Assembly: GCA_900315565.1 (NCBI GenBank)
Contig: OMZS01000001.1
Location: 124,001-188,000, forward strand
DNA from: an uncultured Prevotellaceae bacterium
Lineage (GTDB): Bacteria > Bacteroidota > Bacteroidia > Bacteroidales > Bacteroidaceae
Direction of reading: 5' to 3'
Length of the DNA stretch: 64,000 nucleotides
Part shown: positions 55,420 through 64,000 of the stretch, piece after piece
How the letters are laid out: every line of letters begins with the position of its first letter
How positions within the stretch are numbered: the first letter of the stretch is position 1
Position numbers and translations under genes: made by a program
Notes under the pieces: model-generated
Seen by the model: the letters and a program-made list of their open reading frames with translations, nothing else
Database searches by the model: none
Told to the model about the DNA's origin: nothing

Positions 55420-56403
55420 CTAAATGCTAGCCCGACGGTAGGTAATGATGGTGTTATGGTCGTAAGTTTCGCGGCTCACAATTTTAGCCTCTGACGGCAG
55501 CGGGCAGGCACGGGTTCCACCGCTGACAGTTATAGGCGCAGTCTCCACACGTATTTCGTCCCATAAACCTTTGCTAAGGAACGACTGGTGGGTTTTGGCA
55601 CCACCTTCCACAATGAGCGACTGTAAGTTGCGCTCACGGCAGTCGCCGATGAGCTGTTCCAAAGAGTAGTCTTTGCTCAGCACGAAGCGTACGGGGTTGC
55701 GCTCGCTCCCTAGGCTGCTCGCAGCCGTGCGCCAGTGGCGGACGGTGAGCTGTGGATGTTCGCGCTCGTCGGTGACTCGTCCCACCACAATGGCATCTTC
55801 CTCGGTACGCAACCTATGAGAAAGCATCTGTGTGAAGGGAGTGGAAATGGCCAGTGGCCGATGGTTGTCGTCCAAGTAGCCATTCTGTGTCTGTGCCCAT
55901 TTCAGAATAATATAGGGCCGTTGATGCTGATGAAAAGTGAAGAACCGACGGTTCAGTTCGCGGCACTCAGCCTCCAGCACACCCACCGTTACCTCAATGC
56001 CCGCCCGTCGCAGCTTTTCTATGCCGCGCCCCTGCACCTTGGCAAAGGGGTCGATGGTGCCCACCACCACACGGCGTACGCCCTTGCTCACAATGAGGTC
56101 GGCACAGGGCGGTGTCTTTCCAAAATGCGCACAAGGCTCCAGACTGACATAGACCGTTGCCTCGCGAAGCAGCGGCTCATCGACGGGCCGTACCGAAGCA
56201 AAGGCATTCACTTCGGCATGACCCTCGCCACAACGCACATGATAGCCCTCGCCAATGATTCGCCCCACGCTGTCATCACCACGCTCTTCCTGAGCCACAA
56301 TCACGCATCCCACCATAGGATTCGGTCGTGCCCCCATCAGACCATTGCGAGCCAGTTGCAGACAACGGCGCATCATCATTTGATCGGTTTCTTGTCGGTT
56401 CAT
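55420..56403 (-). CDS. ribD: Bifunctional riboflavin biosynthesis deaminase/reductase
   Basis: 327 aa. Deaminase domain: zinc ligands in GEGHAEVNAF and SLEPCAHFGKTPPCADL. Reductase domain from about residue 165 (YIILKWAQTQNGYL, SLIVEGGAKTHQSFL). Converts the GTP-derived pyrimidine to its ribitylamino form in riboflavin synthesis. Convergent with the RNase H gene, 15 bases apart with no hairpin. Confidence 0.95.
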   Translation of the reverse strand: MNRQETDQMMMRRCLQLARNGLMGARPNPMVGCVIVAQEERGDDSVGRIIGEGYHVRCGEGHAEVNAFASVRPVDEPLLREATVYVSLEPCAHFGKTPPCADLIVSKGVRRVVVGTIDPFAKVQGRGIEKLRRAGIEVTVGVLEAECRELNRRFFTFHQHQRPYIILKWAQTQNGYLDDNHRPLAISTPFTQMLSHRLRTEEDAIVVGRVTDEREHPQLTVRHWRTAASSLGSERNPVRFVLSKDYSLEQLIGDCRERNLQSLIVEGGAKTHQSFLSKGLWDEIRVETAPITVSGGTRACPLPSEAKIVSRETYDHNTIITYRRASI

Positions 56404-56431
56404 TCGTAAACGCTTTAAAAATTCTTACGCA

Positions 56432-56462
56432 CAAAAATACAGAAAAATGTGTTTCTACCAAA
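56432..56462 (-). promoter_or_regulatory. Promoter of ribD
   Basis: On the minus strand TTTG (56459-56462), 19 bases, TATTTTTG (56432-56439), then 28 bases to the ATG. Full consensus. No FMN-riboswitch-like sequence fits in the short leader. Confidence 0.75.
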
Positions 56463-56513
56463 AAAAATCTATAAAAAAATAAAACGAATCATGGCAGATT
56501 GGATAAATTGCTC

Positions 56514-56522
56514 TATATTTGC
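56514..56522 (+). promoter_or_regulatory. -7 element of the beta-flower gene
   Basis: TATATTTGC, 62 bases before the chosen ATG at 56585. This position also argues against any start upstream of 56523. Confidence 0.65.
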
Positions 56523-56584
56523 AGAGTAAACCATACAATTATAAACCTTCAACTACAAAACAATTCATTAAAACCTCTAAACAA

Positions 56585-57004
56585 ATGAGACATTGGACAT
56601 TTACACTGGCATTCATCATCGGACTGCTGATGTTTGCCACGCCTTCTGAGGCACAGACACTGCGCAACGGCAGCGGTTCGACGGTAGGAAAAGTAGAAAG
56701 CAACGGCACCGTGCGCAACCGCAACGGCTCGTCTATCGGCAAGTTTGAGAGCGACGGCACTGTGCGCAACGGCAGTGGTAGCCGTATCGGAAAGATTGAG
56801 AGCGACGGCACCGTGCGCAATGGCAACGGCAGCCGCATCGGAAAGATTGAGAGCGACGGAACCGTGCGCGACGGCAACGGCAGCCGCATTGGAAAGGTGG
56901 AGAGCGACGGAACGGTACGCAACGGCAACGGCAGCAACATCGGCAAGGCCGAAGGTGTGAACCGCCGTCAGGCAGCCGCTTGTTTCTTCTTCTTTTTCAA
57001 CTAG
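56585..57004 (+). CDS. Secreted protein of five 17-residue repeats (5-fold beta-flower type)
   Basis: 139 aa. Signal peptide ending PSEAQ, then about five 17-residue repeats of the form IGKIESDGTVRNGNGSR, and a C-terminal tail NRRQAAACFFFFFN. The Bacteroidetes 5-fold beta-flower proteins have this repeat and end in a run of Phe. The function is unknown; the aromatic C-terminus is typical of the family. The repeats are nearly identical at DNA level (51-base period), suggesting recent duplication or gene conversion. Confidence 0.82.
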   Translation: MRHWTFTLAFIIGLLMFATPSEAQTLRNGSGSTVGKVESNGTVRNRNGSSIGKFESDGTVRNGSGSRIGKIESDGTVRNGNGSRIGKIESDGTVRDGNGSRIGKVESDGTVRNGNGSNIGKAEGVNRRQAAACFFFFFN

Positions 57005-57048
57005 ATAGCTGCTATTCATAGCTGCCTGTACCGAAAAGGGAGAAGACA

Positions 57049-57903
57049 ATGATGACTTACCACAATTTTTGGCAACAGCTGACCAAGATTTACGAAACGG
57101 GCGAAGCGAAAGCTATCGCCCGTTATGTTTTTGAGCATGGCTTTGGGCTCACCCTTGCCGACATTCTTTGTGGCAAAGACGCGCTGCTCGACACGGCCAG
57201 CCAGGCGCGCCTCGATAATCTCTGCCAACGGCTGCTGGCGGGCGAGCCGGTGCAATACGTCACAGGCATTGCCGAATTTGGGCCTCTGCGGCTGCACGTG
57301 GAGCCGGGTGTGCTCATTCCGCGGCCCGAAACTTACGAACTCTGCCAGTGGGTTGACAGTGAGAAAGCAGAATCCGACAGTCTCCTCGACATCGGCACAG
57401 GCAGCGGGTGTATTGCCATTGCACTGAAAAGCGCAAGTCCCTCACTCAGCGTCAGTGCCTGGGACATCAGCGATGAAGCCCTGCGTATTGCAGCACAGAA
57501 TGCTAAAGCTGCCAATGTCAGCGTGAATTTCGAGAAGCGCGATGCGCTCAACGCTGATGGTGCTGCTTTCAATGACCTATGGGACATCATCGTGAGCAAT
57601 CCCCCTTACATCTGCCGCAGCGAGGCCATCGGCATGGAACCCCATGTCATCGGCTATGAGCCCCACATGGCCCTGTTTGTGCCCGACGACGACCCGCTGC
57701 TGTTCTATCGCGCCATTGCCCGTTATGCCTTTCACGCACTGAAACCTGGCGGCCGGCTGTATTTTGAAATCAACCCCAACTACCACCCCCATCTGCTCAG
57801 CCTGCTCACCGCCATTGGATTCAGCGACATAGACTCGCGCCACGACCAGTTCGGAAAAATGCGGTTCGTCAGAGCTGTCCTGCATACAGACAATCACCAG
57901 TAA
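57049..57903 (+). CDS. prmC: Peptide chain release factor N5-glutamine methyltransferase
   Basis: 284 aa. N-terminal helical domain, SAM motif LLDIGTGSGCIAIAL and the catalytic NPPYICRSE. It methylates the GGQ glutamine of release factors. Start ATG 57049 or the next codon. Followed 34 bases later by recX. Confidence 0.94.
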   Translation: MMTYHNFWQQLTKIYETGEAKAIARYVFEHGFGLTLADILCGKDALLDTASQARLDNLCQRLLAGEPVQYVTGIAEFGPLRLHVEPGVLIPRPETYELCQWVDSEKAESDSLLDIGTGSGCIAIALKSASPSLSVSAWDISDEALRIAAQNAKAANVSVNFEKRDALNADGAAFNDLWDIIVSNPPYICRSEAIGMEPHVIGYEPHMALFVPDDDPLLFYRAIARYAFHALKPGGRLYFEINPNYHPHLLSLLTAIGFSDIDSRHDQFGKMRFVRAVLHTDNHQ

Positions 57904-57937
57904 ACACAAAGCAACCACCATTCATCACCCACCACCG

Positions 57938-58396
57938 ATGTCAGAAAAAGAAGTCCTCCTGAAACTAACGGCTCTCTGTGCCCGTGGCGAGCACTGCCAG
58001 CACGACATGCTGGAGAAAATGTCGCGCTGGGGCGTTGACGAGGCTATTCAGGCCAGTGTCATGGCCTACCTCACCGAAAATCATTACGTAGATGACGAGC
58101 GCTATGCCCGTGCCTATGTTAACGACAAGATAAAATACAACCATTGGGGCCGCCGCAAGGTGGAGCAAGGACTCTGGCAGAAACATATCGACCCCAGCTT
58201 GCAACAGCGCGTCCTCGACGACATAGACGACAGCCTCTACGTGGAAATTCTCCGCCCATTGCTTCAACAAAAACGCCGCACCACCCGCGCCGACAGCGAC
58301 TATGAACTCAACCAGAAACTCATGAAGTTTGCCCTCTCGCGCGGTTTCACTTACGACATCATCCGGCAGTGCATCGACACGCCAGAAACCGACTAG
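57938..58396 (+). CDS. recX: RecX family regulatory protein
   Basis: 152 aa. Helical repeats typical of RecX: HDMLEKMSRWGV, YLTENHYVDDERYARAYVND and the C-terminal ALSRGFTYDIIRQCI. It modulates RecA filaments. It is six bases upstream of the comF gene and probably in one transcript with prmC. Confidence 0.88.
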   Translation: MSEKEVLLKLTALCARGEHCQHDMLEKMSRWGVDEAIQASVMAYLTENHYVDDERYARAYVNDKIKYNHWGRRKVEQGLWQKHIDPSLQQRVLDDIDDSLYVEILRPLLQQKRRTTRADSDYELNQKLMKFALSRGFTYDIIRQCIDTPETD

Positions 58397-58402
58397 CCTC
58401 CC

Positions 58403-59101
58403 ATGTCTATCAGCATTTTCGCCCGCTTGGCCGACTTTATAGCACCACGCCGCTGTCCGGTTTGCGGCGGACGGCTGCAAGTGCAGGAAGAAGTTATCTG
58501 CGCTCCTTGCAACCTCCATTTGCCGCGCACCTTTTTCAGCCGTGACCCATACGACAACGAGATGGCGCGACTGTTCTGGATTCAGCTGCCCATCGAGCGA
58601 GCTGCTGCCCTCATATACTATTCGCCCAAGGCCGAATCAACCCATTTTATTCACCGCATGAAATACGCCAACCACCCCGAGATAGGCGAACAGATGGGGT
58701 GGATCGCCGCCCGCGAGATGGAGGCCGACCATTTTTTCGAGGGCATCGACCTCATTGTTCCCGTGCCCCTTGCCCCGAAGCGCGAGCGTGAGCGCGGTTA
58801 CAACCAGAGCCTGATGATTGCCCGTGGTGTAAGGCGGGCCACGGGCATCCCCATAGAAACCCGAGCTGTGCGGCGCAAGTCGTTTAAGGGCAGCCAAACA
58901 CAAAAACGGCGGTGGGAACGCCAGGAGAATGTTGCCGACGCTTTTGTGCTTCGCGACGGCAGCCGTGTGAGTGGCAAACACCTGCTTATTGTCGATGATG
59001 TGGTGACCACCGGTGCCACCGCGACAGCCTGTGCCGTTCAGCTGGCAAAGGCCAACGGCGTACGCGTCAGCATCCTCAGTCTGGGATTCAGCAAAGAATA
59101 A
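58403..59101 (+). CDS. ComF-type amidophosphoribosyltransferase-like protein
   Basis: 232 aa. N-terminal zinc-binding CPVCGGRLQVQEE and CAPC, a PVPLAPKRERERGYNQS motif, and the PRPP-binding loop LLIVDDVVTTGATATAC. ComF/GntX family; linked to DNA uptake in competent bacteria, role in Bacteroidetes not clear. Confidence 0.9.
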   Translation: MSISIFARLADFIAPRRCPVCGGRLQVQEEVICAPCNLHLPRTFFSRDPYDNEMARLFWIQLPIERAAALIYYSPKAESTHFIHRMKYANHPEIGEQMGWIAAREMEADHFFEGIDLIVPVPLAPKRERERGYNQSLMIARGVRRATGIPIETRAVRRKSFKGSQTQKRRWERQENVADAFVLRDGSRVSGKHLLIVDDVVTTGATATACAVQLAKANGVRVSILSLGFSKE

Positions 59102-59155
59102 CTTCGGCTTCGACAAGAAAGAAAAAGGCTGTTTTTGCAGTTTTACGTACGTTTT

Positions 59156-59188
59156 TTTGCGAATATGAGGTTTTTGCAGTACCTTTGC
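59156..59188 (+). promoter_or_regulatory. Promoter of metK
   Basis: TTTG (59156-59159), 20 bases, TACCTTTGC (59180-59188), 31 bases before the ATG. Full consensus; the short leader leaves no room for a SAM riboswitch. Confidence 0.82.
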
Positions 59189-59219
59189 AGTCCAAAATCG
59201 AAGCAAAACAGCAGAAACC

Positions 59220-60485
59220 ATGGCATATCTTTTTTCTTCAGAATCAGTTTCGGAAGGCCATCCCGACAAAGTGGCCGACCAAATCAGCGACGCGCTGCTC
59301 GACCAGTTCCTGGCCTACGACCCCAAGGCACGTTGTGCCATCGAGACATTTGTCACTACAGGACAAGTAGTAATCATGGGCGAGGTGCGCAGCGAGGCTT
59401 ACATCGACCTGCAGACCATTGCACGCAACACCATCAAGCGCATTGGCTACACCAAGAGCGAATATCAGTTCGATGGCGACTCGTGCGGCATACTGACGGC
59501 CATTCATGAGCAGAGTGCCGACATCAACCGTGGCGTTGACCGCGAGGACGACGACAATCAGGGTGCCGGCGACCAGGGCATGATGTTTGGCTATGCCACC
59601 AACGAGACAGAGAACCTGATGCCCGTTTCGCTCGACCTTGCCCACCTGCTGATGCGTACACTGGCCGACATCCGCAAGGAAGGCCGCGAAATGACCTACC
59701 TTCGTCCCGACGCCAAGAGCCAGGTGACGGTGGAATACAGCGACGAGGGCATTCCGCAGCGCATCGACACCATTGTGGTGAGCACTCAGCACGACGAGTT
59801 CGACACTGACGACGAGCGCATGCTGGAACGCATCAAGAGCGACGTGGTCAACATACTCATTCCGCGTGTCAAAGCTCAGATTCACAGTCAGAAAGTGCTG
59901 GCATTGTTTGGCGATGACATCAAATACTTTGTCAATCCCACGGGCAAGTTCGTCATTGGCGGACCTCATGGCGACACAGGTCTGACGGGCCGCAAAATCA
60001 TTGTCGATACCTATGGCGGCAAAGGTGCCCACGGCGGTGGAGCATTCTCAGGCAAAGACTCGAGTAAGGTGGACCGCAGTGCGGCCTATGCTGCCCGCTA
60101 TATTGCCAAGAACATGGTGGCTGCCGGTGTGGCCGACGAAATGCTGGTGCAGGTGAGCTATGCCATTGGTGTGGCCGAGCCGGTGAACATCTACGTGAAC
60201 ACCTACGGCCGCAGCCATGTCAGCATGACCGACGGTGAGATTGCCAGCAAGATTGCCAGCATGTTCGACCTGCGCCCCAAGGCCATCGAGCGCACCCTGA
60301 AACTGCGCCAGCCCATTTTCAGCGAGACGGCTGCCTACGGCCACATGGGGCGCCAGTGCAAGGTGGTTACCAAGACTTTCACCAGCCATTATCACCCCAC
60401 GCGCACCATTGAGGTGGAACTTTTCACCTGGGAGAAACTCGACCGCGTGGAAGAAATCAAACAAGAGTTTGGCCTTAACGGATAA
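59220..60485 (+). CDS. metK: S-adenosylmethionine synthetase
   Basis: 421 aa. All three signature regions are present: [36 protein letters not shown] and [19 protein letters not shown]. Makes SAM from methionine and ATP. Own promoter; a long hairpin follows the stop codon. Confidence 0.96.
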   Translation: MAYLFSSESVSEGHPDKVADQISDALLDQFLAYDPKARCAIETFVTTGQVVIMGEVRSEAYIDLQTIARNTIKRIGYTKSEYQFDGDSCGILTAIHEQSADINRGVDREDDDNQGAGDQGMMFGYATNETENLMPVSLDLAHLLMRTLADIRKEGREMTYLRPDAKSQVTVEYSDEGIPQRIDTIVVSTQHDEFDTDDERMLERIKSDVVNILIPRVKAQIHSQKVLALFGDDIKYFVNPTGKFVIGGPHGDTGLTGRKIIVDTYGGKGAHGGGAFSGKDSSKVDRSAAYAARYIAKNMVAAGVADEMLVQVSYAIGVAEPVNIYVNTYGRSHVSMTDGEIASKIASMFDLRPKAIERTLKLRQPIFSETAAYGHMGRQCKVVTKTFTSHYHPTRTIEVELFTWEKLDRVEEIKQEFGLNG

Positions 60486-60509
60486 AGACAAAAGATGAAA
60501 GACGACAAG

Positions 60510-60588
60510 ATTATCTCACACTGAGGTGCTGAGTAAGAGTAGCTATATGTAACCTCTCTTCTTACTCCGCACCTCAGTGTGAGATAAT
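60510..60588. repeat. 79-base near-complete palindrome downstream of metK
   Basis: Outer arms of 20 bases are exact reverse complements (60510-60529: ATTATCTCACACTGAGGTGC; 60569-60588). After a one-base mismatch GAGTAAG / CTTACTC (60531-60537, 60561-60567) extends the stem to about 28 base pairs, with a 23-base loop. Long stem and no T-run argue for a small palindromic element, though it could also stop metK transcripts. Confidence 0.75.
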
Positions 60589-60632
60589 TGTTTGTCAGCA
60601 TATTCTACATCCATTCACTGAAAATCAACAAT

Positions 60633-61745
60633 ATGTTTCACCTCCTGAACGACACCATACCGACCACTCACCCGGCTTCGCCCACTCCGGCGACAGAGGC
60701 ATCGCATGCCGCTGCCACTACAGCCACCGGAAACACTGAGGATGGTGTGCAGGAGAACACTATACCCAGCCCCATGCGCCGCGAGGTGCGGCCAGTAAAG
60801 CCCCGCCACCCTTACGAGGTGCTCCGCTCGCTGCCGCCCGATGCCACGCCCGCACAGCAGGACTCGGCCATCCAGGCCGTGTTTCAGCCCGAGGTGATTG
60901 AGCGCAGCACCCAACCCGACACGCTCCATTTGCCTGGCCATACGCCCGGCAAAAGTTTCAAGGAGATTAACTTGCCCCAGTACTACCGCGAAAGCTTTTT
61001 TGCCAAAGACTCACTGTTCCATCCCGAACTGAACGGCGGACGATACGGCGTGGCAGGCGACCCTGTGCCCTACACCATGCGCAACGACAACGTCATCACC
61101 GGGTTGTTGCTGGGTTGTTTCATCGTGGCGCTGTTCTCGCTCGCCCATGCCCGTGGCTTTCTGTTTCGTCAGGCCAAAAATTTTTTCTATGTGTCGAAGA
61201 GTGGGCCGAAGAGCGTCACCGAAACCACCTCCGAAATTCGTCTGCAGTTTTTCTTAGTGGGGCTTACCTGCCTGCTGTTCTCCATTTTGTGCTTTTTCTT
61301 TTCGCGCGAATACATTGCCGAGACGCTCATTCTCTCGTCGCAACATCAGCTCATTGCCATCTGCTTTGCCATCATGGTGGTGTATTTCCTACTGAAGGGT
61401 TTGCTCTACTGGAGTGTGAACTGGATATTTTTCGACAGGAAAAAAAATGAACAATGGATGAAGTCTCAACTGTTCATTTTTGCCATGGAAGGCCTGGCAC
61501 TATTCCCCTTGGTCCTGCTGCAGGTTTATTTCAATTTGTCCATGCAAAGTGCCATGATTTATGCCTTAATTGTCATAATTTTAGTGAAAATTTTATCATT
61601 TTACAAGTGCTATCTTATCTTTTTTAAAGGAATTAGTGTCGTTTTGCAAATATTTTTGTACTTTTGTGCGCTCGAAATCATTCCTCTGCTTTCTTTGGGG
61701 GGTATTTTAGCTCTGATTGGTAATTATTTGAAAATAAATTATTAG
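60633..61745 (+). CDS. DUF4271 family membrane protein
   Basis: 370 aa from ATG 60633. The N-terminal third is Pro/Ala/Thr-rich and soluble (PTTHPASPTPATEASH). From about residue 155 come several hydrophobic helices (VITGLLLGCFIVALFSLAHA, FFLVGLTCLLFSILCFFF, LALFPLVLLQVYFNLS, YFCALEIIPLLSLGGILALI). This is the Bacteroidetes DUF4271 inner-membrane family of unknown function, regularly found just before hemD, as here (7 bases). Confidence 0.85.
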   Translation: MFHLLNDTIPTTHPASPTPATEASHAAATTATGNTEDGVQENTIPSPMRREVRPVKPRHPYEVLRSLPPDATPAQQDSAIQAVFQPEVIERSTQPDTLHLPGHTPGKSFKEINLPQYYRESFFAKDSLFHPELNGGRYGVAGDPVPYTMRNDNVITGLLLGCFIVALFSLAHARGFLFRQAKNFFYVSKSGPKSVTETTSEIRLQFFLVGLTCLLFSILCFFFSREYIAETLILSSQHQLIAICFAIMVVYFLLKGLLYWSVNWIFFDRKKNEQWMKSQLFIFAMEGLALFPLVLLQVYFNLSMQSAMIYALIVIILVKILSFYKCYLIFFKGISVVLQIFLYFCALEIIPLLSLGGILALIGNYLKINY

Positions 61746-61752
61746 GACACCG

Positions 61753-62505
61753 ATGGTAAAAAAAATTTTGGTATCGCAGCCTAAACCGGCAAGTGAGAAG
61801 TCACCCTATTTCGATATCGCAAAAGAGTTTGGCGTAGAGTTGGTTTTCCGTCCTTTCATCAAAGTTGAGGGATTGTCGGCAAAAGAATTCCGCCAGCAAA
61901 AAATAAGCATTCTTAATCACACTGCTATTGTTTTCACCTCGAGACATGCCATTGACAACTTTTTCAAACTGGCCAAGGAGATGCGCATTACCATTCCTGA
62001 GGACATGAAGTATTTCTGCGTCACCGAGCAGATTGCGCTCTACATACAGAAATACGTTCAGTACCGCAAGCGTAAGGTGTTCTTTGGAACAACGGGCAAA
62101 ATTGCCGACCTTGTTCCGCACATGGTAAAGCACAAAACCGAGAAATATCTCATTCCCATGAGCGATGTTCACGACGACAGCGTGAAGAACATGCTCGATG
62201 CCAAGAAACTTCAGCACACCGAGTGCGTGATGTACCGCACGGTGAGCAACGATTTTACCCCCGACGAAATCAGCTCGTTCGACTACGACATGGCCGTGTT
62301 TTTCAGTCCCTCGGGCATCAATGCTTATACCACCAATTTCTCTAAGGACGTGCTCGACAAGGTGGTGGTAGCCACCTTTGGTCCCACCACGGCCAAAACA
62401 GCCGTCGATGCAGGCCTGCGCCTCGACCTGGAAGCCCCTTCCAAAGAGTTCCCTTCCATGACGGGAGCCCTGCGCGACTATCTGCGCCGGCTGAACGAGG
62501 ATTAA
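61753..62505 (+). CDS. hemD: Uroporphyrinogen-III synthase
   Basis: 250 aa. HemD fold with low sequence conservation: ILVSQPKPASEKSPYF, AIVFTSRHAIDNFF, MAVFFSPSGINAY and VVATFGPTTAKTAVDAGL. Closes hydroxymethylbilane to uroporphyrinogen III in haem synthesis. The gene order with DUF4271 and rnpA supports the call. Confidence 0.88.
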   Translation: MVKKILVSQPKPASEKSPYFDIAKEFGVELVFRPFIKVEGLSAKEFRQQKISILNHTAIVFTSRHAIDNFFKLAKEMRITIPEDMKYFCVTEQIALYIQKYVQYRKRKVFFGTTGKIADLVPHMVKHKTEKYLIPMSDVHDDSVKNMLDAKKLQHTECVMYRTVSNDFTPDEISSFDYDMAVFFSPSGINAYTTNFSKDVLDKVVVATFGPTTAKTAVDAGLRLDLEAPSKEFPSMTGALRDYLRRLNED

Positions 62506-62527
62506 GAACTGCGCCGGCAGTGAGCTG

Positions 62528-62938
62528 ATGAACACCGAAGGAGGAACCACAGGCGCACGCCTGACAAAAGAAGAGCGCATCAGTAGCCGACTGCTCATTG
62601 AGAAGCTCTTTAGTGGGGGAGGAAGCCGCTCAATGGCTGCTTTCCCCGTACGTTTAGTTTATATGGAGACCGAAAGAGGCGAGCACGAGCCGCCGGTGAG
62701 CATCATGGTGAGCGTGCCCAAGCGCTGTTTCAAGAGGGCCGTCGCCCGCAACCGCGTCAAACGGCAGCTACGCGAAGCCTACCGGCACAACAAGCAGCTG
62801 CTGTGGCAGCGCCTGGCCGACAAACCTGGGCAACGTTTGCTGATCGCCTTCATCTGGACCGACAACCAGCTGCACAGCTCGGCCGAGGTCGGGCGAAAAA
62901 TGAGAAACCTGCTCACACGCCTGAGCGAAAAGCTATGA
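62528..62938 (+). CDS. rnpA: Ribonuclease P protein component
   Basis: 136 aa. Contains the RNA-binding helix signature [18 protein letters not shown] and the N-terminal [18 protein letters not shown]. Protein subunit of RNase P, which matures tRNA 5' ends. Its stop overlaps the next start as ATGA. Confidence 0.94.
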   Translation: MNTEGGTTGARLTKEERISSRLLIEKLFSGGGSRSMAAFPVRLVYMETERGEHEPPVSIMVSVPKRCFKRAVARNRVKRQLREAYRHNKQLLWQRLADKPGQRLLIAFIWTDNQLHSSAEVGRKMRNLLTRLSEKL

Positions 62939-63225
62939 GCATGCCCCAAGACAACCCCTCGCCCAACCCATTCCTTCACTGGCTGCAAACAGCCCTACAC
63001 TGGGTTTCGATGGCCGTGGTGGCGGTGCTGCTGCTGCCCATCTGGTTTTATCAGAAAGCCATCTCTCCCTACACCCCGCCTTCGTGCCGGTTTACGCCCA
63101 CCTGCTCAGAATATGCTCGTCAGGCCCTGCTGAAGCACGGTCCCGTGAAAGGACTCTGGCTGGCCATTCGCCGCATCCTTCGATGCCACCCCTGGGGCGG
63201 TTCAGGCTACGACCCGGTGCCGTAA
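62935..63225 (+). CDS. yidD: Membrane protein insertion efficiency factor YidD
   Basis: 96 aa. One hydrophobic helix ([17 protein letters not shown]) and the YidD signature [15 protein letters not shown] and [14 protein letters not shown]. The start at 62935 overlaps the rnpA stop by four bases; an ATG two codons later is possible. The order rnpA-yidD is widely conserved. Confidence 0.93.
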   Translation: MSMPQDNPSPNPFLHWLQTALHWVSMAVVAVLLLPIWFYQKAISPYTPPSCRFTPTCSEYARQALLKHGPVKGLWLAIRRILRCHPWGGSGYDPVP

Positions 63226-63228
63226 AGG

Positions 63229-63277
63229 GAAATGAAAGATGAAAAATGAAAGATTAAAGATTAAAACAAATAGATAG
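63229..63277. repeat. ATGAAAGATGAAAAATG-type repeat before tyrS
   Basis: A short patch GAAATGAAAGATGAAAAATG followed by AAAGATTAAAGATTAAAAC. Same family as 52844-52880. Short gap, no promoter. Confidence 0.7.
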
Positions 63278-64000
63278 ATGAGAAAGAATTTTGTAGAAGA
63301 ACTGAAATGGCGCGGCATGCTCGCGCAAATGATGCCCGGAACAGAAGAACTGCTCCAAAAAGAAATGGTAACAGCCTATCTGGGCACCGACCCGACAGCC
63401 GACTCGCTGCACATCGGACACTTGTGCGGCATTATGATGCTGCGCCACCTGCAGCGCTGCGGCCACAAACCCATCATCCTGGTGGGAGGTGCCACGGGCA
63501 TGATTGGCGACCCCTCGGGCAAAAGCCAGGAACGCAACCTGCTCAACGACGAGACTCTCCGCCACAACCAGGAGTGCATCAAGCGACAGGTGGCCAAATT
63601 CCTCGACTTCGAATCGAAAGAACCCAACGCCGCCGAAATGGTGAACAACTACGACTGGATGAAAGACTTCACCTTCCTCGACTTTGCCCGCGAGGTGGGC
63701 AAGCACATCACCGTCAACTATATGATGGCCAAAGACAGCGTGCAGCAGCGACTCAACGGTACCGCACGCGACGGACTCTCGTTCACAGAGTTCACCTACC
63801 AGCTGTTGCAGGGCTACGACTTCCTCTACCTCTATCAGCACAAGGGCGTCAAGTTGCAGCTCGGCGGCAACGACCAGTGGGGCAACATGACCACCGGCAC
63901 GGAGCTCATCCGCCGCACACTGGGCAACGAGGTGGAAACCTTCGCCCTCACCTGCCCGCTCATCACCAAGAGCGACGGCAAGAAATTCGGCAAGACCGAG
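63278..64000 (+). CDS. tyrS: Tyrosyl-tRNA synthetase (3' end outside the window)
   Basis: The first 241 codons are present. Start [17 protein letters not shown], class I HIGH motif as HIGH in [10 protein letters not shown], tyrosine-binding [34 protein letters not shown], and the window ends in the KMSKS-like KFGKTE. Attaches tyrosine to tRNA-Tyr. Confidence 0.95.
   Translation, partial: MRKNFVEELKWRGMLAQMMPGTEELLQKEMVTAYLGTDPTADSLHIGHLCGIMMLRHLQRCGHKPIILVGGATGMIGDPSGKSQERNLLNDETLRHNQECIKRQVAKFLDFESKEPNAAEMVNNYDWMKDFTFLDFAREVGKHITVNYMMAKDSVQQRLNGTARDGLSFTEFTYQLLQGYDFLYLYQHKGVKLQLGGNDQWGNMTTGTELIRRTLGNEVETFALTCPLITKSDGKKFGKTE

Noticed and set aside
59101..59219. SAM riboswitch before metK
   Set aside because: The consensus promoter leaves only about 25 bases of leader, too short for any SAM aptamer.

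Overview
This window looks like a xylanolytic Prevotella-type Bacteroidales chromosome. The support is the SusC/SusD pairs with a hybrid two-component regulator, promoters of the Bacteroidetes type (TTTG about 20 bases before TAnnTTTG), almost no Shine-Dalgarno sequences, Bacteroidales gene strings (DUF4271-hemD-rnpA-yidD-tyrS), and close architectural matches to the Prevotella ruminicola/bryantii xylan utilisation system (xusA-B-C-D-E-xyn10C, a GH10-CE1 xylanase/feruloyl esterase, a CE6-CE1 esterase). The species assignment is inference.

Region 1 (1-14.9 kb, minus strand): a likely operon of side-chain-removing glycosidases read from a promoter near 14950: GH97, a duplicated GH43-CBM6 protein, GH97, GH31, GH31, GH95 and the start of another GH43. 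Together these would strip galactose, xylose, arabinose and L-galactose/L-fucose from heavily decorated (cereal-like) glucuronoarabinoxylan. Region 2 (15.4-20.6 kb, minus): a 1605-aa secreted protein with a C-terminal sorting-like tail and a 68-aa companion. Region 3 (21.1-30.5 kb, minus): GH10-CE1 xylanase/esterase, GH8 exo-oligoxylanase, an aldo-keto reductase, an amidohydrolase-family lactonase, a zinc alcohol dehydrogenase, a feruloyl-esterase-like hydrolase and a GH5 lipoprotein. The three middle enzymes match an oxidative L-galactose (or L-fucose) pathway. Region 4 (30.6-34.3 kb): a minimal nucleotidyltransferase antitoxin gene with a wrecked HEPN partner, a CE6-CE1 esterase and an unknown lipoprotein. 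Region 5 (34.5-52.8 kb): the core xylan operon xusA-xusB-xusC-xusD-xusE-xyn10C (minus) and the divergent hybrid two-component regulator (plus). Region 6 (53-64 kb): housekeeping genes argS, RNase H, ribD, a five-repeat beta-flower protein, prmC, recX, comF, metK, DUF4271, hemD, rnpA, yidD and partial tyrS.

The most unusual feature is a set of simple tandem-repeat families (AATTGA-type, TAAATGA-type, GCATTAT-type, ACAATTTC-type, GAACTTT-type, AAGGAGTTC-type) that fill almost every intergenic gap of regions 1 and 3. They also lie in frame inside at least five glycosidase genes, in surface loops, signal peptides and C-termini. The xus operon and the housekeeping genes are nearly free of them, apart from the argS flanks and the start of the RNase H gene. 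A bipartite palindromic motif occurs twice upstream of xusA and once, inverted, beyond the end of the xus operon.
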